This document shows, piece by piece, positions 1-10,989 of a stretch of DNA of 64,000 nucleotides. How positions within the stretch are numbered: the stretch's first letter is position 1; each line of letters begins with the position of its first letter. Below the pieces are notes generated by a model that worked only from the letters and a program-made list of their open reading frames with translations, did no database searches and was not told where the DNA came from. The position numbers and the translations under genes were made by a program. Source of the DNA: Limnomonas spitsbergensis (lineage: Eukaryota; Chlorophyta; Chlorophyceae; Chlamydomonadales); assembly GCA_037349105.1 (NCBI GenBank), contig JAYJMM010000111.1:2046001-2110000 (forward strand), in the 5' to 3' direction.

Positions 1-1790
1 AAGGGGGGAACTAAGCAAAGAGTGATGAGATGAGCAAGGGGGCACTGCTCAAAGAGTGATGGGATGAGCAAGGGGGCACTGATCAAAGAGTGGTGACATG
101 AGCAAGGGGGCACTGATCAAAGAGTGGTGAGATGAGCAAGGGGGGCACTGAGCAAGGGGGGCACCGAGCAAAGAGTGATGAGATGAGCAAGGAGCGTTGA
201 ATTGAACAAGGAGGTCCCTGAACAAAGAAGTGATGAGATGAGCAAGAAGTGGTGAGTTGAACGAGGAGGTCCCTGATCAAAGAGTGATGAGATGAGCAAA
301 GAGTGGTGAGTTGAGCAAGGGGGGCACTGAGAAAAGAGTGATGACATGAGCAAGGGGGCACTGATCAAAGAGTGGTGAGATGAGCAAAGGGGGCACTGAG
401 CAAGGGGGGCACCGAGCAAAGAGTGATGAGATGAGCAAGGAGCGTTGAATTCAAGGTAGCACGATATAGTAAGTCAGCATATCATATTCATATCAATGGA
501 GCGTTGACTACGCTTGTGTTGTGGGATTCTCGCTTGTTGATTCCGTTTTTGGAAAGTCCACAGACTGACATGGGGGGAATTTCGAGCTCCAAAGCCAAAC
601 CTCCCATGTTAACCCCTTGATACGGTCTGTCAAAAATACTATACCTGACGATATGATATGATATGATATGATGGCCCAACAGACTATATCGTGCTGCCTT
701 GGTTGAATTAAACAAGGAGGTCCCTGAACAAAGTGTGATGAGATGTGCAAGGAGAAGTGAGTTGAACGAGGAGGTCCCTGAACAAAGAGTGGTGACATGA
801 GCAAAGAGTGGTGACATGAACAAAGAGTGGTGACATGAGCAAAGAGTGGTGACTTGAGCAAAGAGTGGTTACATGGGCAAAGAATGATGACATGGGCAAA
901 GAGTGATGACATGAGCAAAAAGTGGTGACATGAGCAAAGAGTGGTGACATGAGCAAAGAGTGGCGACATGAGCAAAGAGTGGAGACATGAGCAAAGAGTG
1001 GCGACATGAGCAAAGAGTGGTGACATGAGCAAAGAGTGGTGACATGAGCAAAGAGTGGTGACATGAGCAAAGAGTGGTGACATGAGTCAAGAGTGGTGAC
1101 ATGAGCAAAGAGTGGTGACATGAGCAAAGAGTGGTGACATGAGCAAAGAGTGGTGACATGAGCAAAGAGTGGTGACATGAGCAAAGAGTGGTGACATGAG
1201 CAAAGAGTGGTGACATGAGCAAAGAGTGGTGACATGAGCAAAGAGTGGTGACATGAGCAAAGAGTGGTGACATGAACAAAAAGTGGTGACATGAGGAAAG
1301 AGTGGTGACATGGGCAAAGAGTGGTGACATGAGCAAAGAGTGGTGACATGAGCAAAGAGTGGTGACATGAGCAAAGAGTCGTGACCTGAGCAAAGAGTGG
1401 CGACATGAGCAAAGAGTGGTGACACAAGCAAAGAGTGGTGACATGAGCAAAGAGTGGTGACATGAGCAAAGAGTGGTGACATGAGTAAGGAGGGGTGAGT
1501 TGACCGAGGAGGTCCCTGAGCAAAGAGTGGTGAGTTTGAGCAAGGATGACACTGAGAAAAGAGTGATGGCATGAGCAAGGGTACACTGATCAAAGAGTGA
1601 TGACATGAGCACGGAGTGGTGAGTTGAACAAGGGGGCACTGTCGCACTGAGCAAGGGGATCACTGAGCAGTTGGCATGTCATTGAGCAAGGAGGTCACTG
1701 AGAAAGGGGGGTACTGAGCAAGAGTGATGAGCTGAGCAAGGAGGTCACTGAGTAGTGATGAGCTGAGTAAGGATGCATGGAATTGTTTGA
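1..1790. repeat. 19-bp minisatellite block
   Basis: Tandem array of a unit close to ATGAGCAAAGAGTGGTGAC, most regular at about 780-1480. Towards both edges it degenerates into longer units with AGCAAGGGGGCACTG and GAACAAGGAGGTCCCTG. All six frames are open over long stretches only because the unit lacks stops; the Ser/His/Cys/Leu-rich translations are not credible proteins. A MITE interrupts the array at 452-701. No gene is seen in this block. Confidence 0.95.
452..701. mobile_element. hAT-type MITE with 8-bp target-site duplication
   Basis: The ends are CAAGGTAGCACGATATAGT and the inverse of CAAGGCAGCACGATATAGT (18 of 19 matching). The element is flanked on both sides by GTTGAATT (444-451 and 702-709). 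An uninterrupted version of the target is present in the same array near 188-215, where GGAGCGTTGAATT runs straight into GAACAAGGAGG. An 8-bp duplication and ends starting CAAGG fit the hAT superfamily. The 250-bp interior has no coding capacity and includes a short GATAT-rich run. Confidence 0.88.
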
Positions 1791-1815
1791 CACTAGTGTT
1801 TATTTCAGGGTGGTT

Positions 1816-1925
1816 CGGCTACATATCAGCTACAACCTGACCTACGGCCGGGTAGACTGGTGTGGCAAGCTCTGCTGCTTGGGCCACCGGCCATAGGCTG
1901 GTCAAGGTCGTGTCCCCTTTGGCCC
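1816..1925. repeat. Dispersed repeat with doubled CAGCTACA head
   Basis: Starts with GGCTACATATCAGCTACA and continues into a stretch with a 'ctgctgcttgggccac' motif. The same head and a similar GCTGCT tail recur at 3001, 3203, 3368, 51797 and 56829. It is a short interspersed element of unknown class; no inverted ends or tail could be defined. From 1925 to 2600 there are two or three degraded copies of another roughly 100-bp motif (around 2160, 2350 and 2690, containing CTCCAGCCGAGAGCGAT). Confidence 0.6.
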
Positions 1926-2597
1926 AGAGGTGACAGCAAGGTAGCTCACAGAAGGTGGTCTGGCACATGCTGCAATAAATCATGCCTTCCGTACCGGTAT
2001 TGCAAAAGGCTGAGACTGGTATTTCATAATGATCGAAAAAATATCCAAAATTCTCCTGGATTTTACAATGATTTTTATGCCTGGCGGGCGCCAATCTCAA
2101 CGCTGAACCCTCTTACGTCGAAAGCTGTGATTTGCATCGCACCAATCTTGATTACTTGCATTCTGAGTGCTGTGGAAGGATTAACTCCAGCCGAGAGCGA
2201 TAAGGAAAACCAAACAGATCCTCCAGTCTCTTTTGTTCGCCACAAAGTTGATGCAACCACCCACAGCCTTTTGTGAAAGGGCCAGGCAGAGCAAACCGGG
2301 AGGAGACCAGTCTCTCACCAGCATGATTCTTATCACACCATTATTATTGTTTGCATTCTGTTTGCCGTGGAAGGATGAGCTCCAGCCAAGAGAGATAAGA
2401 AAAACCAGCAAGATCCTCCAGTCTCTCACCCATGGACACAGGGTACGGAATATTGTAATACATTAGATACGATACAGTATTTTGGCCAATACAGGACAAA
2501 GTATGGATTTCCAGTCTGTGCACCATAGTGGACCTTTTCGATACAACACAATACAATACGAATGTTTGGCCAAAACGGCCCGTATCCTGTGTCCCTG

Positions 2598-2651
2598 CTC
2601 TCACCTGCATGAAGGCCCTCCTCTCCTGCTGCAAGTGCTTGACGACCGGGT
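2598..2651 (-). repeat. Copy of the donor edge of the exon at 2811-2939
   Basis: On the minus strand this reads VVKHLQQERRAFMQ followed by GTGAGAG. It closely matches the 3' edge of the true exon at 2811 (AVKHMQRERKAFMQ, then GTGAGAG). Exon end and splice donor were duplicated together about 200 bp downstream of the exon. It could be a cryptic donor or a relic; no complete second exon is visible around it. Confidence 0.7.
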
Positions 2652-2810
2652 GATCACCATTATTTATTATTTGTATTCTGAGCGACATTCTGAGTGCTGT
2701 GAGGATGAACTCCAGCCGAGAGCGATTTGTCCCAATCGGCCCAGTGGTGGCCGCCCGGCGGCCCCCCACAGAAAGTCTGGTGCCCCCTAAAAGAAACACC
2801 GGTCTCTCAC

Positions 2811-5220
2811 CTGCATGAAGGCCTTCCTCTCCCGCTGCATGTGCTTGACGGCCGGGCAGAGCACCAGCGTCCGCTCCTCGGGGTACAGCGGGTCGGTTAT
2901 CTGGATGGACCTCACCAGCGTGGCCAGCGTGGCCATGGACTGATGCCGGACCTTGGTTCCGCAGGAGGGACAAGGGGGGCAGTGTGCTTCTGTTAGCACG
3001 CTTCAGCTACATTTCAGCTACATCATGGCCCACGGCCATGGGGGGCTGGCACAGCAAGCCCTGCTGCTCTGACTCCCAGTCAAGGATTGGTCCCTGTATG
3101 GCTACTGGTGGCTGCCTGGCGGCCCCCAAAGGTGGTCATGGACTGATGCCAGACCTTGCTTCCGCAGGAGGAGGGAGGGGGGCAGTGCCTTTCTGTTAGC
3201 ATGCTGCAGCTACATTTCAGCTACATCGAGGCCGATGGCCATGGGGAGCTGGCACAGCAAGCCCTGCTGCTCAGGCCCCTGGTAAAAGATTGGTCCCATA
3301 TGCTCGCTTGTGCCTGACCTTGGTTCCGCAGGAGGGGGGAGGGGGGCAGTGTGCTCCTGTTAGCATGCTCCAGCTACAGTTCAGCTACATCATGGCACAC
3401 GGCCACGGGGAGTTAGGGTTTAGGGTTTGAAAACAGAAACACGTCAGCCAGCACAGCAAGCCTCCCTGCATCCCTGTCCGAATCACCTGCCATGATGGAG
3501 ATACCATTGACTTGTAACACAGGGCCAGTGTCCGGCGCACAGCCTCCACACTCAGGCCGATAGACAGCGCCTCAATGCTGCGCTGAAGCGGCAGGAAGAC
3601 CTCTGGCACAAGATTGTCAATGCTGCCTGTGGGAGGGATACAGAATACACACCCTTGAGGAACGGGCGGAAACCAGGCACGGCAAATGGCGTGGCAAGGC
3701 ATCCAGAAACGTCCTCTTTTCAGCGGCAAAGGAACGCAACAGACCAAGCTGAGTTAACTATTCACTTTGAGTCGACAACTTTTCATGCGCCGGTCTAGCT
3801 CCCCATGGCTGCCAGGCATTGCAGGGGGGCGTCCCGCAAGCCGCACTGACCGATCATGGTGAGCGCGGCATCGAGGCAGGTCGCCACCGCCATCATCACC
3901 CTCTTCACGTGCACAAAGGCTTGGCAGCATGTCAGCATCTGGTCCATGATCAAGCTGGCCATAACCATGGTGCTCTTATTGGGGGCCCTGCATCCGGAAG
4001 TGGGAAGGAGGGGAGGGGGGGGGGCACAGGCGTCCAGCCGTCCAGGCACGGCGGCAGGGAAGGATGGGGGGAGGCCTCATTTGTGCGTGCCTGGTATGCT
4101 CAGGCGACGGAATGGAAGAAATGAGGTTCAGATAACCAGGCGCAGAATCTGGGGCGTGCTACTGGAGATTCCAGCGGACGAATCCTGCAGTTAGAACCCT
4201 CTTAATGCCCAGGGTTGCATTAACACAAATGTGCATGTTGTATCTTCTAGCTGCCTGGCTTTGTGCTAGGACTCACTTGCATGCTGCTTTTAATGTGGGC
4301 AGCATGAGCCTGTCCAGGAGCATCTGCTCGGTGGCGTGAAGCGCGGCGTCCTCAACGCCGCTTAGAATAGATAGGCTTGCCATCAGGTCTTGAACCAACT
4401 GGCGCAGACATGCCTGCACCGTCATGGTTTGATTTGATTTGAAAGAGAACTGTGCCCTGCAGGGGCGTGAGGGTTCAAGAAACGGTGCGGCACGGAGGAA
4501 GCCGGCCGCGTCCGCAACATTACCAGTTGAATTACTGGGCCACATCAGTTGATTTACTAGGCCATGGCATGCGCTGTGTTCAGAGAACAGCAACTGTTAC
4601 TCGACAGATACTATACCCTTTATATAAGCTGATGATATGTGGGTTTGGCCTTCAGGACGGGAGGGAGCGCTCACTGTCTGTTAGTTCATGCCAAACAAAA
4701 ACTGAGGCACAAGACAAGACATCCCCATTTGCACCTGCATAATCTCGTCTGCAAGCTGCCTCAGCTCCTGAGCATGCACTACATGGTGCTGGCTCTTGAT
4801 GTACGAGAGAAGGAGCTCTGTGGCTAGCACTGCAGAGCTGACCGAGGTATGCCCCCTCAACGCAGCAGCTGCAGCCAGAATCCGGGACCTCGCGGCTCCC
4901 TTGCTGCTGTTTTCGAGGCCTGTTGGTTTGCAGAGTGACCGGTTTGGCTAACATGTTGCTAATTATAATTATTATTAAGCTTGTCAAGCACACAGCTTTC
5001 TCACCCCCAAGTAGATCCTTTAGGATGACATGGACATGCTGACGTGCATTGTCGCTCTCAAGCAGCCCCAGGATGCTGTACATGACATGGCAGAGTGATA
5101 GGGGAGGTTATTGCAGGATATCTGGCACATTGCATGGCAAGATGGCTCTCGTGAGGGGAAACTCACGCCACAAATGACTGCTGCTCCTTGTCTCGAATTT
5201 CAAGGTCAGCGCAGGCTGCC
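2811..5220 (-). CDS. Multi-exon helical-repeat protein, partial
   Basis: Seven minus-strand exons join in consistent phase with GT-AG borders: 5220-5167, 5075-5005, 4829-4735, 4413-4277, 3972-3851, 3626-3487 and 2939-2811. They give about 215 residues and must continue at both ends, since the first exon begins mid-codon and the last ends at a good donor. The peptide is almost wholly amphipathic helix (for example LRQLVQDLMASLSILSGVED and VFLPLQRSIEALSIGLSVEA), as in HEAT/ARM-type alpha-solenoids, with no signal peptide, membrane segment or catalytic motif. I do not recognise the family and assign no function. Donors such as CATGGCAG|GTGATT and the pyrimidine-rich acceptor before 3626 make the strand secure. 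Intron sequence at 3001-3410 holds three copies of a dispersed repeat. Neither the start nor the stop codon was located. Confidence 0.72.
3001..3410. repeat. Three clustered copies of the CAGCTACA dispersed repeat
   Basis: Copies start near 3001, 3203 and 3368, each with a CAGCTACA-TTT-CAGCTACA head. The first two continue with a GGCC(A/G)TGGCCATGGGG-like core and GGCACAGCAAGCCCTGCTGCT. The stretches between them also repeat (GCAGGAGG-AGGGGGGCAGTG). The cluster lies in an intron of the minus-strand gene and looks like local duplication of one insertion. Confidence 0.75.
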
Positions 5221-7257
5221 CTGAGCTTGTATCGTGTATCCATTTTGCTCCGTTAACTTAATTATGAAATGTACCAGGAAGCCTCATAGGCGTCGGGTAC
5301 CTCAGTCAAACAATTTGCGCGAACAAAATTTGAACCCTGAGCCAAAACCCCCGACCCGTATGTACAGCGTTGTGCACCCTGGTTGTGCACTTGTGCCCGA
5401 TGCCCGTGTATTTAGGTCTTGGCGTGTATCGCTGGCAGACAATAAGGCACATATAAACGAAACGCCGCATTCATCTGATGAAATGAAACCCACTACCCTG
5501 GTCCACTGCCCTGTCCTTGTGACTCTATGCCTGCAAGTTACCTACCGACGGGCAGCGGAGAGGATGGAGCGAGAGAGTGGACTACGGGCAAAGGGGAGGA
5601 GGAAAAACCTGTACGGCCCACAGGTTTCAAAAGTCGCTGGCAGCTTGTCCGACAGGATTCAGACACGTTCTTACGTCTCTGGCTGGGGCTGGCTGCGGCA
5701 TGCCTGCTGTTTCTGCTCTTGCAGATGATCTGCAAAGCACCCCTCCATCTCCTCACCAGCGAGGCCACCTTCCTGCCCCAATACATGCACCTCCAGGTAC
5801 TCACTACCCAGAGTTTCCTTCTTTTTCATTGTGTGGTGCAACCTCAGCCTCTGGACCTTTTCTAGCTTTTGCTCCAATAGGCCATGTACAGCGGATGCAT
5901 AGCACTGGAGCGGCCCAGATGGCTGCCTGAAAGGCATTGAGCGCCAGCTGTGCCTGGGTTTTGAGATTACATTTACAGCATGCATTCCTTTCGTGCTACA
6001 AAACCTTCATTACGGTGTTGCAGTTTCGTATCTCTCAAGACCCCCAGGTGCTTTCAGGAGCAGGGTCAGGGAAAAAGCATCTTGCTGTACAATATTTAAG
6101 GGGACTTTGACGTCTCCAGAACCTTGACATTCAGTGCTAACTGCGCACAAGTCCAGTCCGTCGTGCTGCCAGATGTGAAATGGGGTACAGCTGATAGAAT
6201 AGCAGTTGCTCCATTGCAATAGATACATGACTATGCAATCTTGTGGTCAATTTGGGGTCATGGCACCGATTCAATTTCCCAACGGCAGTGAAATATACGG
6301 TACCGTAGAACCGCGTAGGGTCCACGCACCCTCGCCCAAAAAATGTTTTCTTCCGTAGCGCAGCCAAAAGAATTTAAAAAACGGCCTCGCTGCGGCGCAA
6401 TTTGATTTAATTTAACGTCGCGCAGCTGGTAATTCAATTTAACGCCGCACATCACGGTTTTTATATTTGCTGATTTTAATTCGTAGCGTGCACCCCCAAA
6501 ATAGTTGTTTGGGCACCTGACAGACACTCCGCGTACCCCAATTGAATTAATATTAGCGCGCAGCCATATCCGCGTACCCCAATAATTAATAAATTATGAG
6601 CGGAAGTCTAGGAGATTCTACGGTATATGCCTGACGTACCCATCATCCCATGTTAAAGAGCTTGATGAGAGGATTCCAAATCTGGTCTACAAATATTTAT
6701 GGCCGAGAGGGGGAAGTCGATATGGGGAGGAAAAGGAGGTGATCATGCCATGCAACTTTGTTTCCCTTGCAATGCACGCTCTGTGAGCTTTTGAAAAGTT
6801 GTTGAGGCTCTTGGGCACTGACCTTGAGCCCCTTGTCAACACCCTTGCAGCATTGACGTGATGCTCCGTGTTGGGTCTCCTCCTACGCATTGGCCATTGG
6901 GGCATTCTATCTGCTGGGCAGCTCCAGCATGAAAAATCCTTGAGCATGCAACACCAGCCAACAGTTTCAAGCTGCCACACTAGACAGCAAGCAAAGCCAA
7001 ACAAAAGGTCTTCAGCCATCAGCCTCCGCCCATTCATACTCCTCCTCGACCTGTAGTCCAGAAACAGGTACCAGGGACTGTTACCTGTTACCTGCTGCCC
7101 AGCTTCTGCTCCTCCCTCCTGCCCTGCTGCTCAGCTTCGGTCCCTGCCAGGTCCCTGTTGCCCAGCGTTTGGTCCTACCTGCTGCTCACTGCTCTGCTGC
7201 ACAGCTCCTACTCCCATCTTCTGCCTTCTCCTCGCAAGCCCAACTTCTCATCCTGCC
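5221..7257. other. No convincing gene; one isolated plus-strand exon candidate
   Basis: About 2 kb upstream of the minus-strand gene. At 5725-5796 there is a plus-strand segment with a pyrimidine-rich acceptor (ctgctgtttctgctcttgcag) and a CAG|GTACTC donor encoding 24 residues, but no partner exon was found. 6240-6620 is AT-richer than its surroundings with CGCGTACCCCAAT twice; it may be regulatory, but no motif can be named. The minus-strand 5' exon of the helical-repeat gene may also lie here. Confidence 0.45.
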
Positions 7258-7260
7258 TAA

Positions 7261-7472
7261 GAGCCAATTCACACCTAGTTCAGTTCGCCGTTTCTGTTGG
7301 TTGATTCGGCGTCAGAAAGCTCTCTTGCGCGAAGCTCAGTTTGGCGAAACCAAACCAATGCGAAACCAACCGAACTGAAATTGGGGGTCGGACCCCAGGT
7401 TGCGAAACCGTGCGAAACTGAGGAAACCAAACCGGCCAAACTCAGCGAAACCAGCCAAGTGTGAATCCGCTC
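7261..7472. mobile_element. Harbinger/Tourist-type MITE with TAA duplication
   Basis: Flanked by TAA on both sides (7258-7260 and 7473-7475). The left end GAGCCAATTCACACCTAG pairs with the inverse of the right end GAGCGGATTCACACTTGG. The arms stay loosely inverted further in (GTTTCGC-type motifs on one side, GCGAAAC on the other). A 3-bp TAA/TTA duplication with GAGC/GGGC-like ends is typical of PIF/Harbinger MITEs. The 212-bp interior is non-coding. Confidence 0.8.
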
Positions 7473-7475
7473 TAA

Positions 7476-8229
7476 TGCTGCATGCTGCCCACATGCCCAT
7501 CCAACTTCTCGTGCATGGCACCCAGGTCTTCCACCCACCCGGGTCCACCAACAAAATCAAACGTCCGAATCACGAAATGAAGCAACACGAAACAGGAAGC
7601 TTAGGAGGCGGGCCCAAGGTCCAGCCCCTTGATATTAACAGGTACCAGGGACTGTACATGGACTGCGTTTTATGTAATTGTTGTTAGTAATGGTTGGTAC
7701 TACCCTGGTACTACCTGTGCCTCACTCGTGCATGATCTGGGTGGAGACATCCACCGTGACTTTGAGATAACACCATGGGATAAAACCAGAGGGATGGAAC
7801 TGTGCATCATCATCCTGCAGAGATCAGGCCCGGCCGCGACCGCGACCGTCGCCGTCGTCAGGAAAACCGGTCATGTACGACGGAGCTGGTTGACGCCATC
7901 AGCATCATGATAACGACACAAGCCCCCTCACATTAGTAGACATGACGGCCAAGTGAGAGTTGCCATGGGTGGGAAGAGGGAGCGAAGGTGGTCGAAGGGT
8001 GGGGGGAAGTGAGAGCGGGGAAAGGGATAGGGGACGTTGGGATAGGATGCGTTTGTAATTGGGATGCTGTGTAGAATTGGGCAGGTAAGAAATGAAGGAA
8101 GAAAAATGTTTTCACAAGGCCGCTTGGAAGAAACAGCATATCCTTGATCTCTGGCTCATCCCCGACAAAGCAGAACAGCCAAGGGAAAACAAACTGACTG
8201 TTGCCCCATGGATCTCGGAGTTGGACGCC
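7476..8229. other. No gene seen
   Basis: Unique-looking sequence between the MITE and the G-rich array. It contains a short CGACCG repeat near 7840. Open frames are short, with no splice-bounded peptide of recognisable character. Confidence 0.4.
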
Positions 8230-9099
8230 TACGGGGCAGGGGCAGGGGCAGGGACAAGGGCAGGGGCAGGGGCAGGGGCAGGGGCAGGGGCAGGGGCAGG
8301 GGCAGGGGCAGGGGCAGGGGCAGGGGCAGGGGCAGGGGCAGGGGCAGGGGCAGGGGCAGGGGCAGGGGCAGGGGCAGGGGCAGGGGCAGGGGCAGGGGCA
8401 GGGGCAGGGGCAGGGGCAGGGGCAGGGGCAGGGGCAGGGGGCAGGGGGCAGGGGCAGGGGGCAGGGCAGGGGGCAGGGGGCAGGGGGCAGGGGGCAGGGG
8501 GCAGGGGGCAGGGGGCAGGGGGCAGGGGGCAGGGGGCAGGGGGCAGGGGGCAGGGGGCAGGGGGCAGGGGGCAGGGGGCAGGGGGCAGGGGGCAGGGGGC
8601 AGGGGGCAGGGGGCAGGGGGCAGGGGGCAGGGGGCAGGGGGCAGGGGGCAGGGGGCAGGGGGCAGGGGGCAGGGGGCAGGGGGCAGGGGGCAGGGGGCAG
8701 GGGGCAGGGGGCAGGGGGCAGGGGGCAGGGGGCAGGGGGCAGGGGGCAGGGGGCAGGGGGCAGGGGGCAGGGGGCAGGGGGCAGGGGGCAGGGGGCAGGG
8801 GGCAGGGGGCAGGGGGCAGGGGGCAGGGGGCAGGGGGCAGGGGGCAGGGGGCAGGGGGCAGGGGGCAGGGGGCAGGGGGCAGGGGGCAGGGGGCAGGGGG
8901 CAGGGGGCAGGGGGCAGGGGGCAGGGGGCAGGGGGCAGGGGGCAGGGGGCAGGGGGCAGGGGGCAGGGGGCAGGGGGCAGGGGGCAGGGGGCAGGGGGCA
9001 GGGGGCAGGGGGCAGGGGGCAGGGGGCAGGGGGCAGGGGGCAGGGGGCAGGGGGCAGGGGGCAGGGGGCAGGGGGCAGGGGGCAGGGGGCAGGGGGCAG
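8230..9099. repeat. GGGGCA hexamer array switching to GGGGGCA heptamer array
   Basis: From about 8230 to 8440 the unit is the hexamer GGGGCA. After a short mixed zone (8440-8470) it becomes the heptamer GGGGGCA, nearly perfect to 9099 (about 90 copies). The plus strand carries G-runs of four then five every 6-7 bp for 870 bp, which is strong G-quadruplex potential. Long frames here (Gly-Ala, Gly-Gln, Gly-Arg; Pro/Ala/Cys/Leu on the other strand) are by-products of the repeat. Confidence 0.97.
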
Positions 9100-9735
9100 A
9101 AGGCATGAGTAGGGATAGGGGGCATACGCAGGGACAGGGGGCAGGAGCAGGGACATTGGGCAGGAACAAGGACAGAAGGCAGTAGCAGGGACCGAAGGCA
9201 GGAGCAGGGGCAGAAGGCAGGAGCAGGGACAGAAGGCAGGAGCAGGGACAGAAGGCAGGAGCAGGGGCAGGGGGCAGGAGCAGGGACAGAAGGCGGGAGA
9301 AGGGACAGAAGGCAAAAACCAGGACAGAAGACAAGAACAGGGACAGAAGGCAGGAGCAGGGGCAGAAGGCAGGAGCAGGGACAGAAGGCAAAAGCAGGGA
9401 CAGAAGGCAGGAGCATGGACAGAAGGCAGAAACATGGACAGGGGGCAGGAGCTAGGACAGAAGGCAGGAGCTGGAGCAGAAGGCAGGAGCATGGACAGAA
9501 GGCAGGAGCAGGAACAGAAGGCAAGAGCATGGACAGAAGGCAGGAGCAGGAACATAAGGCAGGAGCAGGGACAGAAGGCAGGAGCAGGAACAGAAGGCAT
9601 GAGCAAGGACAGAAGGCATGAGCAGGGACACGGGGCAGGAGCTAGGACAGAAGGCAGAAGCAAGGACAGAAGGTAGGAGCAGGGACAAGGGGCAGAAGCT
9701 GGGACAAGGGGCAGGAACTGGGACAGGGGGCAAGA
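9100..9735. repeat. Degenerate GGCAGGAGCAGGGACAGAA minisatellite
   Basis: Units of about 18-20 bp built on AGGCAGGAGCAGGGACAGA. They follow the heptamer array directly and appear to share its GGCAGG core, so the whole 8.2-9.7 kb block is probably one array at different stages of decay. No coding potential. Confidence 0.9.
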
Positions 9736-9737
9736 GC

Positions 9738-10560
9738 TACTACTGGTATCATGCAGCCAGGATAATGCACGTTCATGGTTGCGCAGTGGCCAATAGCTGT
9801 ACCGGTATTGCATTGCAAAAAAATAAGAGACCGGCCCATGGTCGGTCGCCTAAGCAGCACGCACCTATGCGTGGACCAGGGTAGCAGCGGCCGCTCACTA
9901 CTACCCGTTTCATGCAGCCAATATAGTGCACATTAATGGATGTGCATGTGGCCAACAATTGTACCGGCACGGCACATTCTTGACAGAGAGCAAAACAAGA
10001 CCGGCCAAAGGTCGGTCTCCTAAGCATCACACCTAAGCGCGGACCTGGGTGGCAGGGGCCGATCACTGATACTGGTTTCATGCAGCCTGTTCAATGCATG
10101 TTTATGGTTGCACACGTGGACAGTAGCTGGACCGGTCATGCACCTTCCTGATAGGGGGGTAACAATACCGCCTACTGTCAGTTGCCCAAGCAGGCACCTA
10201 AGTGCGAACATGGGGAGAAGCGGCCGCTCTCCAGCCCCGGTTTTCTGCAGCCAATATAATACATGCACATGGTTGCGCATGTGGGCAGTAGCTGTACAAG
10301 CATTGCACCTCCCTGATAGGGGCGGAAACCAGACCGGAATGCGGTCGGTCATACAAGCGGCACGCACCCAAGCGCAGGCCGGGGTAGCATTGGCCGTTCA
10401 CTGTTACTAGTATCATACAGTCAGTAGAATAAAGTTTCATGGTTGCGCATGTGGCCAATAGTTTTACTGGTATTGCACCTCCTGAGCTCTCCGATGGGAG
10501 GCAAAACAAGGCCCACGGCTGGTCGCCTAAGCAACACTCACCTAAGCGAGGACCTGGGTA
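9738..10560. repeat. About 165-bp satellite, five copies
   Basis: Repeated landmarks are a TTTCATGCAGCCAATAT-like start (near 9748, 9908, 10075, 10240 and 10408), then GGTTGCGCATGTGGCCAATAG, a GTACCGGTATTGCA segment, GGTCGGTCGCCTAAGCA and CACCTAAGCGCGGACCTGGG. Copies diverge by point changes and small indels. No inverted ends and no coding potential. Confidence 0.85.
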
Positions 10561-10564
10561 GCAG

Positions 10565-10985
10565 CAACGGTGTGCAATCTAGCCAACAGCCCCACGCTGG
10601 TGCGCAAGCTGGGCCATCAACTCCAAGCTGGTGGGCAAGCTGGCCACCAGCTCCATGCTGGTGTGCAAGTTGTCCATCAGCTTCACGCCGGTGCGCAAGC
10701 TGACCACCAAATCCATGCTGAAGCGTGCCTGGTGAGCAAGATGGCTAGAAGCTCCACACTGGTGCGCAAGCTGGGCAGATGTTCCAGGCTGTTGCGCATA
10801 CTGGCTAGCATTGAATCTTTATGTCGGTGAACAAGCCTGCTACTCGCCAGCAGCTCCATGCTGGTGTGCAAGCTCGCTGCATGCAGCAGGAGGCCAGCAG
10901 CTCCATGCTGATGGGCAAGCTGGCCACCAGCTTCTTGTTTGTGCGCAAGCTGGGAAGCAACGCCAGGCTGATGTGTGATTTGGCC
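10565..10985. repeat. GTGCGCAAGCTGGCCACCAGCTCCATGCTG minisatellite
   Basis: Around ten degenerate units of about 36-48 bp with the motif CAGCTCCATGCTGGTG(C/T)GCAAGCTG. It could derive from a former exon because the core lacks stops in one frame, but no gene context supports this. Confidence 0.75.
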
Positions 10986-10989
10986 TGTG

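Noticed and set aside
1819..2429. Short frames on both strands near 2 kb as small genes
   Set aside because: They lie in a dispersed repeat and in degraded direct repeats, with no splice borders or motifs.
8092..9813. Long open frames giving Gly-Ala, Gly-Gln-Gly or Pro-Ala-Pro-Cys polymers (up to 626 codons)
   Set aside because: They exist in several frames on both strands of a perfect simple repeat, with no splice context or conserved flank; by-products of the array.
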